From: Clostridiaceae bacterium
GTDB taxonomy: Bacteria; Bacillota; Clostridia; Oscillospirales; Acutalibacteraceae
Reading direction: 5' to 3'
Assembly: GCA_904501675.1 (NCBI GenBank)
Contig: CAJGCL010000048.1
Coordinates: forward strand, 1-14,329
Length of the DNA stretch: 14,329 nucleotides
Within the stretch, counting starts at the first letter, position 1, and each line of letters opens with the position of its first letter. A program made the translations under genes and the position numbers. This document shows positions 12,860-14,329 of this stretch, one piece after another. The notes under the pieces are model-generated. The model made no database searches. It had not been told where the DNA came from and was given only the letters and a program-made list of their open reading frames with translations.

Positions 12860-14329
12860 ATGTTTTATACTTCAACAAGAGATAATTCGGTAAAGGTGTC
12901 TGCTTCTAAGGCTATTGCAGACGGTATTTCAAAGGAAGGCGGTCTCTATATTCCCGAAAGCATTCCTGTGCTTTCTTCTGAAGATATAAAGGCTCTTTGC
13001 AGTGCAGATTATAAAGAAAGAGCAAAAAAAGTTCTTGGTCTTTATCTTACTGACTTTTCAAAGGAGGAGCTTGATTATTGCGTAGATGGTGCCTATGCAG
13101 ATGGTAAGTTTGCATCAAAGGCAGTTGCACCTGTTGTAAAGCTTCACGATAATGTAAGTATCCTCGAGCTTTTCCAGGGTCCTACTTGTGCATTCAAGGA
13201 TATGGCTTTGCAGATTCTTCCATATCTTCTTACAGTTTCAGCTAAAAAGAATCTTAAGGATAAAGAAATCGTAATTCTTGTTGCAACCTCAGGTGATACA
13301 GGTAAAGCTGCTCTTGAAGGCTTTAAGGATGTTGCAGGAACAAAGATTCTTGTTTTCTATCCTGTAGACGGCGTAAGCCCGATGCAGAAGCTTCAGATGA
13401 CAACTCAGGAGGGTGCAAATGTAGGTGTTTGCGCTATTGAGGGTAACTTTGACGATGCTCAGACAGGCGTTAAATCTATCTTCACAAATCAGGAGATTCT
13501 TAAAAGATTTGAAGAAAACGATCTTGTTTTTTCATCTGCAAACTCAATTAACTGGGGCAGACTTGCACCTCAGATTGTTTACTATGTTTCCGCGTATTGC
13601 GATATGGTAAACAGTGGCGATGTTAAGTTCGGCGACCCAATAAATGTAGTTGTTCCTACAGGTAACTTCGGTAATATTCTTGCTGCATACTTTGCAAAGG
13701 AAATGGGTATTCCGATTAATAAGCTTATCTGCGCATCAAATGCCAATAACGTTCTTACAGATTTCATTAACACCGGTGTTTATGACAGAAATCGTAGCTT
13801 CTTTGCAACAACATCTCCTTCAATGGATATTCTTATTTCTTCAAACCTTGAAAGACTTCTCTATATCCTTTGTGGCAGAAATGACGCAACAATAAATGAG
13901 TGGTTCTCCGCTCTTAAGGAAGACGGTAAATATATAATTTCTGACGATGTTAAGTCTCAGATTCAGTCTCTCTTTGCAGCAGGCTGTTGCGACGATGCTG
14001 CAACAAAAGCAACGATTGGAGAAACATATAAGACATACGATTACCTTGCAGATACTCATACTTCAGTTGGTATTAATGTATGTAACTCATATATTGAGGC
14101 AACAGGCGATAAAACTCCTGTTGTAGTTGCTTCAACTGCTTCTCCATTCAAGTTCTCAAAGGCAGTTCTTTCTGCAGTTGAAAGTGATCCAAAGGTTTAT
14201 GATGACGAGTTCAGTACAGTTAAAGCACTTGAAGAAATTTCAGGCCTTACTGCTCCGTCTCAGCTTTCTGCTCTTAAGGGCAAAGAAGTTCGTTTTACAA
14301 AGGTAACCTCTAAAGACGATATGGCTCAG
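12860..14329 (+). CDS. thrC: Threonine synthase (3' end cut by window edge)
   Basis: The cytoplasmic PLP enzyme that converts O-phospho-L-homoserine to L-threonine and phosphate, the last step of threonine synthesis. 490 codons are present and open to the window edge; the family is close to 500 residues, so only a few are missing. The N-terminus MFYTSTRDNSVKVSASKAIADGISKEGGLYIPE is typical of the long, microbial-type enzyme. The PLP lysine is Lys113 in FQGPTCAFKDMALQ. TSGDTGKAALEGF follows near 147-159, and the glycine-rich cofactor loop VVPTGNFGNILAAYFAKEMG is near 263-282. The late ASTASPFKFSKAV segment is also conserved. It has its own promoter and AAGGA ribosome site. Codon use is restricted and CTT-rich like gap, suggesting good expression. 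No thrB or hom is in view, so the rest of the pathway must lie elsewhere. Confidence 0.96.
   Translation, partial: MFYTSTRDNSVKVSASKAIADGISKEGGLYIPESIPVLSSEDIKALCSADYKERAKKVLGLYLTDFSKEELDYCVDGAYADGKFASKAVAPVVKLHDNVSILELFQGPTCAFKDMALQILPYLLTVSAKKNLKDKEIVILVATSGDTGKAALEGFKDVAGTKILVFYPVDGVSPMQKLQMTTQEGANVGVCAIEGNFDDAQTGVKSIFTNQEILKRFEENDLVFSSANSINWGRLAPQIVYYVSAYCDMVNSGDVKFGDPINVVVPTGNFGNILAAYFAKEMGIPINKLICASNANNVLTDFINTGVYDRNRSFFATTSPSMDILISSNLERLLYILCGRNDATINEWFSALKEDGKYIISDDVKSQIQSLFAAGCCDDAATKATIGETYKTYDYLADTHTSVGINVCNSYIEATGDKTPVVVASTASPFKFSKAVLSAVESDPKVYDDEFSTVKALEEISGLTAPSQLSALKGKEVRFTKVTSKDDMAQ

Overview
The window looks like an ordinary chromosomal segment of a low-GC, anaerobic, Gram-positive bacterium of the Clostridia. 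A gut Oscillospiraceae/Ruminococcaceae-type organism is the best guess, from protein resemblance recalled without a search. The evidence is AT-rich intergenic DNA, GGAGG-type ribosome sites, clear sigma-A promoters (TTGACA/TATAAT type), YhaM, a DacF-type carboxypeptidase and a cysteine-rich cell-wall transpeptidase. No transposase, integrase, phage gene, CRISPR array, rRNA or tRNA was seen. No gene-free stretch exceeds about 185 bases.

Layout. (1) 1-2053, minus strand: a glycerate dehydrogenase-type D-2-hydroxyacid dehydrogenase, then gap (GAPDH, cut by the window start). Each has its own promoter. (2) 2112-6135, plus strand: a tightly packed four-gene unit with overlapping or nearly touching genes: a TVP38/VTT (DedA-like) membrane protein, a galactokinase-family GHMP kinase, a GNAT-type acetyltransferase and a PLP enzyme of the methionine gamma-lyase/'aluminium resistance' family. 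(3) 6121-7707, minus strand: a class B penicillin-binding protein whose end overlaps the previous unit tail to tail by 15 bp. (4) 7747-11464, plus strand: a divergent operon with a strong promoter: tcdA (ct6A tRNA modification), yhaM (3'-5' exoribonuclease), a DUF2804 protein and prmA (ribosomal protein L11 methyltransferase). Three of these four act on RNA or the ribosome. (5) 11474-12756: a DacF-like D-Ala-D-Ala carboxypeptidase, whose start codon lies in a hairpin that also looks like the terminator of the preceding operon. (6) 12783-14329: thrC (threonine synthase) with its own promoter, cut near its end by the window edge.

I found no convincing undescribed multi-gene system. The most notable signals are structural. 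One is a very long, almost perfect inverted repeat inside the first codons of the acetyltransferase gene (4168-4218). The other is a 13-bp perfect hairpin that encloses the Shine-Dalgarno and start codon of the carboxypeptidase gene and is followed by a T-rich run (11474-11526). Further points are a KTG-to-KTA change in the penicillin-binding protein, a GNHTDH (not GEHTDY) sugar-site signature in the galactokinase, a probable TTG start for the VTT gene, and paired repeats upstream of gap. Start sites were revised from the longest open frame for four genes or regions, as explained in the entries.
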